From NCBI GenBank assembly GCA_947652605.1, contig OX393577.1:3410868-3474867 (forward strand): 64,000 nt of DNA, written 5' to 3'. The translations under genes and the position numbers were made by a program. Shown here piece by piece: positions 13,040 to 25,600 of the stretch. The stretch comes from Elmis aenea. Taxonomy: Eukaryota > Arthropoda > Insecta > Coleoptera > Elmidae. Each line of letters starts with the position of its first letter. Positions within the stretch are counted from its first letter, which is position 1. The notes under the pieces are model-generated. The model saw nothing but the letters and a program-made list of their open reading frames with translations, was not told where the DNA came from and did not search any database.

Positions 13040-13578
13040 TCGCGACCTTAGAATGACAAGGTTGTAAGTGACATTTTTGTCATATTTGAGGTTTAGATAC
13101 CGTCCAACTTGTATTTTTGCGTAGTTTCATAATTTTGTGGGTACAGAGTTCTATGTGCTTCAGTTTAAATACTTTCAGTGGGTTAAAGTTGTATCTGCAG
13201 TTGGATTCTTCTACAAGTTAATTTGACATGGTTCTAAGTATATCATATAGAACTTTGTCATATAATACGTTGGGTTGATCACACATAGAACTCTGTCAAT
13301 TTTCGCTATGGTGCAGATGGTACCTTGTTCAATTAACTTGTTTATCACTTTCATAAGAGTGTTAGTAAGAAAAAATTATAGTAAAAAGTTAGAGCTAAGT
13401 TGTTGGTTATAGAATACTATTAAATTTATTTAATAAAAATACTATAAGTTTCATGAGCGAAGTACGAGGTGATATCTACAAGTAAGTGGCATTTTTTAAT
13501 TGAAAATAGAACGACTAAAAGTGAGTTTAATATATCTGCAAAATTTTTAATTTTGATGGTGAATCTCGGATAACTGGT

Positions 13579-14964
13579 GTGGAATTTACACATACCTACT
13601 CAACTAATACGGAACAATTATTGTTTACGATTGTTGATACTACTACTACTATCGAAAAGGACCAGCTTTTAATCATAGATGTGGTCTCAGATAATAACGA
13701 ACCCGGCATTATAGATGATTCAGTGCGACAAGAAAACATTGCAGAGAAGAATGGTGATGAAATGACTGATGCTGATGCTGTAGAACAGCAGAATATAATA
13801 GAAAAAGATAATCGAAATGAAAACCCTGAAGGAAATGTAGAAAAGAAAAGGACAAGAAAGAGACAAAGAGACGTTTCCAGTTGGAAATGTGTTGAAAGAA
13901 GCCGGAAATACCAAGCAGGGGAAGAATATATAAGTAAAAGAGGAAAAGTTGTTCCCAAAAAAGGAGTTGTGAACAAGAAAGATTGTTTGAAAGAGTGCAA
14001 GTATAAATGTGGGCAATTTATTAGCGATTCTCAGAGGCACAAGATTTGCAAAGCATATTACAGCATGACCCAAAACAGCAAGTATGACTACATTTTGAAG
14101 ACCACAGAAAGAATTATAAAGAGCAGAACCACTAAAAAAAGTCGGGAGGGAGAATCCCGCAGAAAATATACTTTCAAGTATTTTTTTATCATCAATGACC
14201 AAAAAGTCCTAGTCTGCAAGAAGTTTTATCTCGGAACTCTTGCGATTTCGCAAAAACCCGTCTACAATGTCCATCTGAAAAAGGACTTAGAAACAAGCAC
14301 ATCTTTTACTGATCATAGGGGTGCAAATCCAAACAGCAGCCGTAAAATTGCGGAAGATATCAAAAACTTTGTCAGAGAACACATAGAGTCATTCCCCAAA
14401 ATTGAATCTCACTATTCCCGTGCGAAAACTAAGAAAGAATACCTTGATTTTAACCTTAACATCGCTAAAATGTACGATTTATATGTGCAGAAATGTCAAG
14501 AAGTATATATAGAACCTGTGAAACAGTCAATGTATAGATACATATTTTTAAATGAATTCAACTTAGACTTTCATATTCCTAAGTCTGACAGGTGTGTCTT
14601 CTTTGAGAAATATAAAATGGCGACACAGCAAAATAATAAAACCAATGAAATGGAAAAAGAGTTTCAACAGCACCAGGAACTGAAAACAAGCATGAGACAA
14701 CAAAAGGCAAAAGATGTTGAATATAAAGGGAAAAAGCCAGAAGATATTATTCCAGTCATAGTTTTTGACCTAGAAAATGTGATCACCTGTCCCAGGACTG
14801 AGATAGGTCCGCTTTTTTATAAACATAAATTGAATTTGTATAATTTAACGGCTCATCTATCGACTACAAAAACCAGCTTTTTTTCGAAAATCAGTGAAGA
14901 AGAAGCAACAATGGGTTACTCCTGTGATTCCAAAAAAAGCTCCAAATCTAAACGCAAAACCTAA
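13579..14964 (+). pseudogene. Transposase-like protein, internally deleted (main open frame)
   Basis: A 461-codon open frame starts at a GTG. The frame is open from 13531 without an ATG, and the first in-frame methionine is about residue 61, so a short upstream exon is likely. Residues 1-90 are acidic, and about 90-135 are basic. A cysteine-containing segment (ECKYKCGQFISDSQRHKIC) is near 140. Then come CKKFYLGTLAIS (~213), IESHYSRAKTKKEYLDFN (~275) and VIVFDLENVITCP (~395), where Asp397 is a candidate catalytic residue. I recall uncharacterised insect proteins with this order of blocks, but I cannot name the family. After KHKLNLYNL the frame degenerates and ends. The following C-terminal segment resumes in another frame, which suggests the catalytic centre was deleted. 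Confidence 0.6.
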
Positions 14965-15268
14965 AATTTCCATCAAGAAAAAAGAAAGCCTAATGGAAAT
15001 GTTCTGTTACATGGGGACACAAGATCTTTCATATTATCAAACAATACTTGACATTGGTAAGTTAGTAGAAAATTATTTTGTACATTAAATTATTATTTTA
15101 TTGTCGATTGTAGAAGACCAAGAGCAACCAGCAGAAAACAAAACAAAAATGAAGAAATCGCCAGTGAAGAAACCACCAAAGACACAATTGAAAAAAAAAA
15201 CTCCAAAAAAGCAACTACTAAATGAAAAACATTGTTTTTTTTTATTAAAGTATCGGTCAAATAAATGA
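14915..15268 (+). pseudogene. C-terminal exons of the same transposase, with a 57-nt intron
   Basis: Shifted one frame from the main open reading frame, 14915-15056 encodes a basic segment with IPKKAPN and ISIKKKESLMEMF, ending DLSYYQTILDI. A GTAAGT donor at 15057 and a TGTAG acceptor ending at 15113 define a 57-nt intron. Splicing keeps the frame (DI joined to EDQEQ). The second exon runs to a TGA at 15266-15268 and is lysine-rich, a probable nuclear-localising tail. AATAAA overlaps the end of the frame (15260-15265). Intron and frame are read from sequence; membership in the transposase gene is inferred from continuity. Confidence 0.6.
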
Positions 15269-15638
15269 AGTTTTCGTTTTGCTTTCAGCAGTTTTTTTTT
15301 TTAGGTATATAACCCCACATATCTTTCGCCAAAATTACCGACTAATTCATAGGCTATGGTTGTATGTGTGTACTTGGAACTATGTCCTAAACGGTGTCCC
15401 CATTAGTTAAACACAAAGTTCTATGTGAAATTATATTTTTATTATGATGGGAATGTTAGACTACACAAATTACAGATGATTGTGTTTTTGGTCACATACG
15501 ATCTAAACATAAACAGAGGCACAGAAATACCTAAATTGTTAGACAAAGTTGCAGACAGATTAGAAGATGAAACTTCGATTGCCTGTAGCTCAAAATGGTA
15601 ACTAGTACACTAACAACCCTGTCATTCTAAGGTCGCGA

Positions 15639-15955
15639 TCCTTACATAATAAAATAATGGCTAGTGAGAGTAACTTACTAAACAAAACTATACATAAAAC
15701 TCATAAGAACGCAGCAAATATTATTGGATATTTTGTATTAAAAAAAAATAACTAAAGCAATAAAAGTTTAGCAGTGCTCCAGCTCCGTGCTCCGCTCCAA
15801 ACCCCTGTATATAAGTGGTAGAAATTATGTGCGAACCCATAACATCAGTTCCCAGAAATCTATAACAACAGTAACATCAAGTTCACTGCTCTTTATAATT
15901 GTTATGGATAAAATAATTAAAGAATGTAAACAAAACACATAGTAAACCCACTAAG
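15639..15955. other. Spacer with a possible hAT-like end
   Basis: Near 15771 the sequence reads CAGTGCTCCAGCTCCGTGCT, a CTCC-rich pattern seen at some hAT termini. No partner end is visible, so this stays a suggestion. Nothing else recognised. Confidence 0.3.
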
Positions 15956-15959
15956 GGTG

Positions 15960-16600
15960 GAATAAACTAAAACCAATATCCTTAACAGAATTAGCCTTTG
16001 CAGATGATGTGGTGCTATTAGCTAAAACCGAAAAGGACGCAATTCAATCTAAACATATGGGCAGATACATTAAGTAGATATAATATGAATATTAATATAA
16101 CAAAGACAAAGGCTATGGTTATAGCGAAAATCATGAATCAGTTACAATTATGCTAGAACCAAAAAAAATAGAGCAGGTCGCTAATTGTAAATATTTAGGA
16201 ATAATAATTGCACAGAATGTTAAATCGGAGGAAGATCGGAACAACAGAATAGCGGAAGTGACAAAAGAATAGAGGGATGTAGACTGATCGATAAAATCAG
16301 TAACGAAAATATTCGAAATAACCTAGGAGTAACAGATATTAGAAAAAAGATGGAGACGAATCAATTGATGGCTTGGACATCTACTACGCATGCCAGAAAG
16401 TTGATACGCGAAAATAGAATGGAAAATGAATATGGAGGAAAAAAGAAATAGAGGAAGATCAAGAATAAAATAGGAAAAAGAAGTGAGGCAGAGACTAGAA
16501 GAAAAAGGAGTCAGCTGGAGAGATGTGTCACAATTAGCTAACGATAGGCAGGAGTGGAGAAACTTAACACAGAAATAGAAAAGCATACCTCGACACCGAA
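15960..16600 (+). pseudogene. RTE-like reverse transcriptase relic
   Basis: LAFADDVVLLAKTEKDA near 15990-16040 is the catalytic FADD block of a non-LTR RT. A thumb-like stretch with MNINITKTKAMVI follows (16085-16120). The end carries the conserved C-terminal pattern NRGRSRIK and VSWRDVSQLANDRQEWR (about 16445-16565). The same order occurs in the better-preserved copy at 43886-45478. There are multiple stops and frameshifts, and everything upstream of the FADD block is missing. Confidence 0.75.
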
Positions 16601-17236
16601 AGGTACAAGAGGAACCGATTAAGAAAAGGAAGAAGAAAATTACCTTTTAAAAACAGAAAACCATTGGAATTAAAGAATATTCCGGTAAATAAATTAACTA
16701 GGGATAAGCACCAAAGCTCCATCTCTTAAAATAGCAAGTTACAGGACTGTGGCATACTTATCGGAACACCCTTTGATCCATGCAGTGGCTATCAAATTAA
16801 TTAAACCGATTTTAGAAACCCCTTTCACGTATTATACACGTACAACGTTAAAACGTTCAGTTCCAAACTACTAGTGCACTAACAGGCTATTTAATGTCGC
16901 TTAAATTAGCCTTAGCCCCTCTAACAGATCTACACTAAACACTAAACACAGAACTAAACTTTAATTGGAAACCGAGTCGTGTCATTTACTTCAATAAACA
17001 ATCTAGATACTCTTAGAACGTGGAATAAGTTCACAATATTCATAACAACAGTTACTTAAAATGCCAAACTGGTATATTGATTTTAGCAGATGAAATAATA
17101 ATTAATGAAATCATTTGTTTTATTTGACACTTTGTTTATGCTCTTCTTCCACATTCGTTTTTAATTAAAATTACCATGCTAAAGCAGACGCCGTCACAAA
17201 GTTGAATGATCGAAAACATACTAAAACAAATCGATA
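16601..17236. other. No recognisable gene
   Basis: AT-rich spacer after the RT relic. The first part may be its decayed 3' UTR. Confidence 0.4.
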
Positions 17237-17238
17237 TA

Positions 17239-18705
17239 CAGGGTGTCTCGGAGTTCATAATCCACTATCCACACCTACCAACTTTATTTACTATTAAATG
17301 AAAAAAAAAAATGCAAAATAAATTTTGTTGTAAATTATTTAGGTAAAATTATTTTAAATGGCATTAGTAGGTATGTTTAAAATCGTAAAAGATAGTAAGT
17401 TTCATGTACAATTTAATACATTTATAATGACATAACTAATATGTCTTTTATGTGTGCCTAGATATGATTTGTAGTGACATTTTTGTTTTTTAAGCTAAGT
17501 TTTTAAGCTAAGTTTTTCATAATCAACTTTCCAATCCAAAAAGTCTTATTCTAAAAAGTTGCTTTTATATTCTACTACTTAATATTTGCCTACTTTTTAA
17601 CTTGATTAAAAATATCAACATTTGGCATGACAAAAAAGATTAGAGCAACTACCTACTGATTTTGGCCTTACGTAGCTAATTGCGAATTGAACTGTATTTT
17701 AATCTCTTATATTATGTGAGAGTCCTGAATAGTGGCGCACACTGCATAGATAAGTGCAAATAAAGTATGTTCAGAATTCTTAGATAACCGATGATACTAG
17801 GACAAGGTGATAAAATCTTTTACCCAGAAGGCCACGGAATATCTGCATGTTATCTATCTATAGAATGTAGCGCGACTCATGTATCAACGACAGCTCAAAT
17901 AAATTGTAAAATACCGTCTACATGAAAATGTAAAGTTGGTTATATACATGCGCATACGTTTTGCATAGAAAATATATAAAGCGACATATTTTTGGGCGAC
18001 AAACACAAGGAAGACGCAATTATGGGCGGTTTGTAGGGTAAAGAAAGACAAACATACGCTTGTCGACAAAAAAATAAACGACTTTATTTGTTATTTACAA
18101 TATAGTAGTTCAAGGCGAATGCGTCTTCAATGTACTTGATTGTACTTACTGCCAATTGTAAATCTGTATACGTTTCCAAGGACTACTCCGATAAAAGTAT
18201 TGACATGTTTTTAGCGTTTTCTGTAATTTTTTTGTAAATTTACGTTATTAAATTAAGATGTATGAGATTCCATTTCAGATTTTATTGTGTTAGAGTCACC
18301 GCACACTACAGACTTTTAATCGGCCGACAGTTTAATCGTCTTCGCAAATTTTGTTGTTGGGTTCAAGAAGTGGAGGATAATAGCCAATTTTTAAAACATA
18401 TTATATTCTCTGATAAAGCAACATTTCACTTGATTTTTCTTATTAACTTTTTTGTATCTCTTAAAATAAGGGCACTTTAAAATCTAGCGTTCCATGACTT
18501 TTTTCATGAACTTTTTCATCTTAAAATTAGTTTTAGACTATACACCAACTTTTATCAAGAATAAAATTTTCTGATAAATCAATGTTTTTTTTTTTACATT
18601 TGTGGCAGAATTTTTGAATGACGCTGTATAAAAAAGACTTGGGGCTCTCTAAATATTTAGTTAAAGCTATTTCTTTCGAAATAAATGAGTTACTGGGACA
18701 CCCTG
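17239..18705 (+). mobile_element. Decayed Tc1/mariner-like element (CAGGGTGTCTC end)
   Basis: TA at 17237-17238 is followed by CAGGGTGTCTCGG. The right end, read inward from 18705, is CAGGGTGTCCCAG. The shared 13-base terminus and a transposase relic between the ends make this one 1467-bp element. The right flank is CA instead of TA, probably a point mutation. The GTTGGCTATGA box seen in the foldbacks is not present, so this is a different family with the same terminal signature. Confidence 0.65.
18262..18480 (+). pseudogene. Transposase fragment with first catalytic Asp
   Basis: This frame contains RQFNRLRKFCCWVQEVEDN followed closely by HIIFSDKATFHL. In Tc1/mariner-type (DDE_3) transposases the equivalent block is an FSDEATFH-like motif carrying the first catalytic aspartate. 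Here the following Glu has become Lys and the downstream frame is lost. It is about 36 recognisable residues out of a normal 340 or more. It lies inside, and presumably belongs to, the CAGGGTG-ended element. Confidence 0.7.
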
Positions 18706-19751
18706 CATTCAAAACAGATGAAAAGTAAATATGAACGAAAAAAATATTTAAGTTTTGTATTCATTACTTCGACAAACAAATAGTGAAAATCTGCTACTAA
18801 ATTCATAATTTATATTTTGATACCAGTTTTACTATAGAATCTAGCGATATTTTATTTTGATTTTGTAACAAAATGCAAGGATTTTAACTCATAGGAAAAA
18901 GCACAACGTCTAGAAGTTCACTTTAAATTTGACTTGCAAATATATGCCGTCGGAAAAAAAAACTACATTCATAGACGAGAACACTCGCTTTTAATGTATA
19001 TAAAGCAATTATTTAACTTTGAAAATGAAAAAAAAGGACGTTTAGTGACGGTTACAACATAAGCATGTAATTAATGTAGATTTCAAGAACAGCAGCAAAT
19101 GCATATTTGGTTAAATTAGTCTTAATGTGCAACACTTCGAGAATTACTGCTAGTGACAATATAACTTTCTACTTACTTGGATTGAGCTACGACAAGACGA
19201 AAATTATGATTTAAGATTTTCCTTAGATAGGTATATAAAATGTTTGTTAGATTAAGGCAGCACTTTTTTATAAAGATTTGGGAATTTATTAATTTTTTAT
19301 TTTTTATTTATTAATTACAAAAAATATGTTTGATTTTAAGTGATATTCATAGTTGAAAATGAAACCATTTGTTAGTTTTTCAGTTCTTTTATATAATTAG
19401 GGCTAAATCGATTCTTTAGTTCGTTGTTTCCCAAACTTTTTCCTTGGCTCGTTTATTTTTATACTTCTCTTTCGTTACCCTCTAATTTTTGTATCGCCTC
19501 CACTAACCCTTAGGTAAAATAAAGCAGATTTGATTGCCCATACACTTTTCATACATTATAATATATTTACTCTTACAAAAATCAAACTAAAACTGTATAA
19601 TTTATGAATAAGATGTGTGATGCTGTTCGTTGTCAACTAGAAACTTTAGGGTTGAGGAAAAGGATTGTGTAAATTGTTCGAGTATTTTTTTTTTAAATTT
19701 AAATTTCCAAAGCACATAGTCGGGCTTTCTTTCGCGATTAAAGATGTTGCA
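18706..19751. other. No recognisable gene
   Basis: AT-rich spacer. A GTTGTTTCCCAAAC stretch near 19422 resembles a hAT terminus, but no partner was found. Confidence 0.4.
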
Positions 19752-19753
19752 TA

Positions 19754-20315
19754 CAGGGTGTCCCAGATTACATTTCCAGGATGGGAATCTCAGTTATTTT
19801 AAGAGATTCAAGTGTGCTTAAATTAGATGAATTATTCGTTAGTACGAGAGGAGCAATTTTTAAGTACAAAATTTCTCGTACTTCAGATATGTTATAGCAA
19901 AAATATGAAAATGTTGAATTTATTTTTTCTCTCCTAACTTTTTTCTCTTAATCATTAGATCAATTTTATTAGTACCTTCTTAAGATACTTTTTAATGGAT
20001 AATGTACCTACCTGTTATATTGGATTTTTTTTATCATTTACCATTTTCGAGATATTACTCCTAACTTCCTTTTTTCTGATGGGCCGCGAAGTTGGCTATT
20101 GAACAGTTAAATGTGCGATTTTTCTTCTTTTTAATGAGATATTACTTGCTATATCTATTTTTATAAATAAGTCACAAAATCAAGAAAAATCGTATTTTAC
20201 CAATCACTTATCAAGCTATCTATGAAAATAAAAACAAAAAACAACTAATTAAATGTCAAATTGTCTGCGATATCACTAATTAGTATTTTATAGTATCGTT
20301 GTGTAAAAAAAGTAG
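19754..20315 (+). mobile_element. Half of foldback element B (left arm only)
   Basis: TA (19752-19753) then CAGGGTGTCCCAGATTAC. The whole stretch matches the left arm of the foldback at 59607-61117. Shared blocks include GGGAATCTCAG about 28 bases in, and GGGCCGCGAAGTTGGCTATT with its GTTGGCTAT box 337 bases from the terminus. No inverted second arm follows. It is a truncated copy, or a copy of the 5' region alone. Confidence 0.8.
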
Positions 20316-21552
20316 GTACCAATCTTTACTCTATAGAAGATTATATTCAAGTAAAATATACGAACCTGGACAAGTGACTGCTACAGACGATGGACAGTGT
20401 TTTGTGTTCAATTGGAAAATTTTTGATGTGGCCAACAGTTGAGGATGAGTTGTGGTACCCTGGTACCCAAAAGAACGCATAGTTAAGAAAATTGCCTCTC
20501 CAAACAAAATTGGGGAAAATTATTTCCTTATTGACATAAAAAGATGACTTTAAAGATGTGTTTTTATTTGTTCCTTATTCTTCTTAATGTTCTTTTATAT
20601 TTAAATAAAATTTTTATAAACCGTTCTTGTTTTTTTATTGACATTCCTAATTATAATTAAAAAACTACGCTTCTAGACCGAATTTTTAATGAGATAGCAC
20701 TTCTAACATGCTAAACTCGATAGTAAGTGGGGCAAAAACGTTATAGGAGCAGTTCCATATCGATTGCCTGCAATATCTTTCAAAATTGTATGTGTACACT
20801 GTGTTTTACAAAAGGCGTAATAGAAAACGTGCCAAAAACTAATTGGCGGGAGTTGATATTGAAAATTAAAAACATCTTCCAGTAAAAACAATTGATAAAC
20901 AACTAAGCAGCTTTTGCTAAACCCAACAATATTTCATTTTAATTTGATTGGCGAACAGCGAACTTCTTAAAAGCAAATAAGCAAACAGACTAAACGTATT
21001 TTGTTTGTGTAAGGGTATTTTAAATTACAATCGAAGCCTGGAAATTGGATTTCTACACTCGATAACAAGGCGTTCCGCAGGTGGTATAGGAATTTTGCAA
21101 TTATTATTTTCCAATAAATATTTAAATCATTCACTTATAGCATGTGTCGTTTGAATGCTTCTCAGGACGATGATCATTAAGGTTGAAGATGAATCACTTA
21201 TATGCGCCAGCGTTACTGGTATTAAAAATAGCATTTTTCATGGCAGCATAATAGGTTGTTGTTAGTAAAAACTTTTATATTTGTCTATAAAATGCAAGTT
21301 TGTAATACGTATTAAAAGAAATCTGTTTTACGTACGCAGATTCATAGAGCCAGCACACTTTATAACACCGTAGTCTTAAAGACGTCATAGGATATGCGCC
21401 GTGACGTGTTTTATTTATTACCGCTCACCAAGAATAAATATAAATGTTAAAACATGGCTTTTTACATAAACACGGAACAGTTTTATTAAGTAGAAATGTA
21501 AATTGTATTCAACAAAAGTGCAGTAAAGAATAAATAACGCCAGTTTGATCTA
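20316..21552. other. No recognisable gene
   Basis: AT-rich DNA. A short frame near 20340-20440 and a 62-residue frame on the opposite strand near 20703-20891 show no family motifs. Confidence 0.45.
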
Positions 21553-21554
21553 TA

Positions 21555-22632
21555 CAGGGTGGTCCACTTTTTAGTAGCAGGATATTAACAGTCGATGGAA
21601 AAACTTATTTTAAAGCGAATATTCCATATCAACATGGGTCCAAAAACACTTAATTTTAAAGATACAGGGTGTGAAATTTTCGAAAAAATATCGATAATGT
21701 TTAACCGTTTCTCGACCAGTAGATATATTTAAACCAAATTTGGTATACAGCACCACCTTACCGTTTACCATAATCGGTGAAAATTTCAAGTCCCACAAGC
21801 AACCAGTGGCGGAGTTGTTGGGGTTCAGTTTCAATAAATTTTATAAAAAAATAGTATGGCCCTGTTCAAAATCAAACTCGAACTTGATTTTGAGTAGAGC
21901 ATTTTATTCTAAACAAAAAGTGTCTCTTGATTTTTTTTGGTATCTGCCACCGTTTGGCGCAAAATTTGATTTATTTTACTATTTTCGCGAAAAATTCGAT
22001 CTAAAAGTTCGATCTAAAAATATAGCTAATATTCGTATTAAAGAAGTCATTACCAAATTTTGAAGTTTTTAATAATGGAACAGACTAATAATGAGGGTAG
22101 AAGTTCCGCTTAATTAACGATTATTGAGCATTTACTCTGCAAGTTGCAATTTTCTGCCTTTCGCGATATTTTTAGATCAAACTTGGGAGCAAGTTTTTCG
22201 CGAAAATGGTTAAATAAATCAAATTTTGCGCCAAACGGTGGCAGATACCAAGACAAGTCAAGAGACACTTTTTGTTTAAAATAAAATTTTCTACCCACAA
22301 ACAAGTTCGAGTTTAATTTTAAACAGGCCCGTACTAGTTTTTTATAAAATTTATTGAAACTGTACCCCCATAACTCCGCCACTGGTTGCTTGTGGAACTT
22401 GAAATTTTCACCGATTGTGGTAACCTGTAAGGTGGTGCTGTATACCAAATTTGGTCTAAATATATTTACTGGTTGAGAAACGGTTAAACATTATCGTTAT
22501 TTTTTCGAAAATTTCAACACCATGTATCTTTAAAATAAAGCGTTTTTGGACCCATGTTGATATGGAATATTCGCTTTAAAATAAGTTTTTCTATCGACTT
22601 TTATAGTCCTGCTCCTAAAAAGTTGACCAAGT
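21555..22632. mobile_element. Foldback element C (CAGGGTGGTCCACTTTTT end)
   Basis: TA (21553-21554) then CAGGGTGGTCCACTTTTTAG. The right arm mirrors it, ending CCTAAAAAGTTGACCAAGTA with the outermost bases eroded. The arms are about 500 bases and meet near 22090. The two mirror-image open frames at 21740-22063 (plus) and 22110-22448 (minus) both begin MVYSTTL and share KQPVAEL and NKFYKK. They are the same sequence in opposite arms and not a gene pair. The family has the common CAGGGTG start but lacks the GTTGGCTATGA box. Confidence 0.82.
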
Positions 22633-25600
22633 AATTGAACTGTAACAGGTGGGAACAACTATGTAATTAGTAATATTTATGTGCGCGAATAAAAAAAGTA
22701 TACCATTTTCTTAAAACAGTAAATTTCTTAAAGCACGTAGGTACTTTAATTTAACATTTTATTGTTTTATATATATTTATAATTTCAATTAAAAACAGCA
22801 GGAAGGAAACTAATTACGCAAATAAAAACTTTCAGAATTTTTAAGATTCCATTCTTAAAGCTTCCGACAGAAAATAATTCTGTGTAAAATATTGTATTTT
22901 ATTACACTTTGACTTCGAAATTGATCTTGCTGACAAGAAAACTTTGGTATCGGTTCACGCAACAGTACACAAAGTTTAGCCTGACGAACTGAACTCAAGC
23001 GGAAAGTATAGAAGTTAAATATCCCCACAAAATTTGGGTTAGCAACTGTTGAGTTCAATTTAATTGTTTATCATTTAGTACCTCGTGATTTGCACTTCAA
23101 AAGATTAAATTTGCTGTGAAATATTTTATATTATTCCGACATTTATACAGTTAAAAAAAACTTACCCTAATACAACGCCTAATATTACAGAAATTGGAAT
23201 GTTGATCATCTTACTACTTTTCAAAAATTATTATTACTTCAAGTATTGGTTCCAACAAATATAACACGATGAAAGAATAGCTAAAAAATTACAAAGTTAA
23301 TTTAGTATTGAGTATACACTTCTGGCATAGTTATGTCAGATAAAGACCTAAATGCAGCTGTTAACAACATAAATACATAAATCGTATCGTGTAATCGTTA
23401 AAGACAAACAAAGTTAGACGCTGACAAATCCAAATATTTGCTTATAAACATTAAGCATGTGCCTCTACAACACTGGACCGTGTATACCTTGAGGTTTACA
23501 TCAAATATTTACAATTGGCAATAAACAGATGACACTTAACATTTAGATATTTACCTCGAAAACAGGGAAGAAACGGGGATGTACCTTTTCATTGAAATAA
23601 GAGTTTTAGGATAATTACATTGTAACTTCTAAGAAGAGTTATACAAAACTACAGCTGCCTTTTAGTTTTTAATTTAACAAAATTAACAGGGCGTATATTT
23701 GAAAATAGGAAGTGATACGATTTTAATTTTTTAAAGTGCACTTTGCACATCGAATCGGCTAAGAGCAAGCGATGTAACAATTTTAATTGAATTAAATACT
23801 TAGGTTGCGCAACTTCCTAATTAAAAGGGAAATTTTAATTTCTTGTTATTAGCAAAGTAATACAGATTATTATTAAAGAAGACAGTTGGTGTTAAAAGTT
23901 ATATAACACCTGGGGGCGTTGTGTTGGGTTTCCATATTAATGAGTTTAAGCTAACGATCACGATATAAGATCACAAAATGATTCCTGAAAATAATGAATT
24001 GTGTCCAAATAACTTCGTACAAAAAAGAATTTCTTCGTTCTACGTATAAGGAACGGATTTAGTTTTTTTTTTGTGTGTTATGGAACATTTAAAAATTCAA
24101 AACATGCGCTTTTAATGCTGTAAAATTATTGTGCGCATTGCATTGTAATGTAAGTAACATTTATTAAAATAAATGTTGCAATACTATTGTCTCACTGCTG
24201 GTAGAAATTATGAACGTAAAGAGTACGTTGAACAATTATTAATAATTGTCCTGATAAAAATGTCAAAAAATGACCTTCTCGTAAACAACTTTTGGAAGAA
24301 ACTAGAAGTGTAAAGGGAAAATCTTTTAATTTAAGTGCAACGCATGTTCTCCTTTTATTACCAAGACCCATAACATACAATTAGTGTAAAAAGTAAATGA
24401 AAATAAAGTAAAATATATTATCCAGATTTAGTTACATAAAAATGCTTTTAGTAGATGTAATAATAAAAAAAGATTGCGTTTATTTGAATCTGCTTTTTGT
24501 AGCTAACAAATTCAAAATTTCATCTACATAGTGTTGAACTATATTGTGGTTTAACAATAAATAAAGAAATATACTAAAACTACTTAAGTGTTTCATATTT
24601 TTTTAAAACTATGTTGATTAGTTTAAAACCTGTACGTTTTTACTAATAAAGTACCTACATACATTCCAATCATTTTTTTCTAAATGTATCTACAAATACC
24701 ATTCTTGTAAAAGATGAGTCTAATTAATTGAGTATTAAAGAGTATGCAAAGTATACTCTTTAAAATACTTGGCCGAGATTTTCCTACTAATCTTCAGCTT
24801 ATAGTTTAAAACTCTTTTATTTTCATTGTGAGAAACGCCGGTATCGCGTTCCTTATGCTTTATTGCAATTAAGTTAGCTAATGAAAATAAATGCAGAGCT
24901 TTGTTGAAATATTTCACATCCTGGCTTTAGGATTTATTTTGCAAAATCGGATAATCCTTTATGCTCCAAAACTGAGCAAAATATTGTAAAGATGCTTTAT
25001 TTGTGCCGTATTTCCGATTTTTCAAGGAAATTTACTATGAAATTTTTAATTAAAAGTTAATCAAACAGTTAATTTAATTAGATGGTAGAATTCAATTTCC
25101 TCCAGTATTCGATTGACATCGTCAGATAAATTGCTATTAAAAAAGTTTATTATCCCTCACCTTTGCTTTCGTGCGTTCTTTATTGCTTCTTTTGAACATT
25201 TTTATATGAAATATTAAATTAGTAATGAATGGTTTCTTGTGGACAAAGTGTTCATCTTATGGTATTTTGTTGGTTATTACTGCCTGCAACTGAGATTCGT
25301 CGACTACAGATTGACAATGATTAAAAGTAATATCTAGAACAAAAATATATAGCGTGCGGAGATAATATTCTATTAATTGTGTCTTGAACCAGTTTCCATC
25401 AATGTACCTACCCCTTGACCTCATTGTGAAACGTCATGTACCCCTTGTCAGTTAGTCTATTTCAAAAGACCTTCAGTTATGCATTAAACACACAAACTAA
25501 AAATATTTAGTGCGAAACTTGTTGGTTCTTGCTTTCCAACAATGAATTTTTCCGGTCAGTATTTGACTCGTACCCCCTGTAGAAGTTTCTCGTTCATCTT

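Larger units (their letters stand above)
13143..15427. repeat. Subterminal AGAACTYTGT motif, both ends of the 2.6-kb transposon
   Basis: A short motif recurs inside both ends of the transposon. Near the left end it appears as ACAGAGTTCTATGTG (13143-13157), ATAGAACTTTGTCA (about 13247-13260) and CATAGAACTCTGTCA (about 13284-13298). Near the right end it appears as GGAACTATGTCC (about 15376-15387) and ACAAAGTTCTATGTG (about 15412-15426). Both orientations occur. Clustered subterminal repeats are typical of transposase binding sites, but that function is inferred here. The span given covers both clusters and the gene between them. Confidence 0.55.
13040..15638 (+). mobile_element. 2.6-kb TIR transposon of unassigned family
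   Basis: The terminal inverted repeats are about 29 bp. The left begins TCGCGACCTTAGAATGACA. The right ends with the complement, TGTCATTCTAAGGTCGCGA, with internal matches continuing to GTTGT.AGTG. I could not define a clear target-site duplication: the flanks TACC and TCCT do not agree. Between the ends lie repeated subterminal AGAACTYTGT motifs and a plus-strand gene with at least one short intron. I do not recognise the superfamily from the sequence. The ends and the protein do not look like Tc1/mariner, hAT or piggyBac. Confidence 0.8.

Noticed and set aside
13596..14202. Minus-strand frames of 134 and 160 residues rich in Ser, Phe and Leu
   Set aside because: Antisense to the lysine- and glutamate-rich transposase-like frame; composition is the expected mirror of AAA/GAA codons.
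21740..22448. Two convergent open frames both starting MVYSTTL, resembling a duplicated gene pair
   Set aside because: They lie at mirror positions in the two arms of foldback element C, so one sequence is read twice; there is no protein-family motif.
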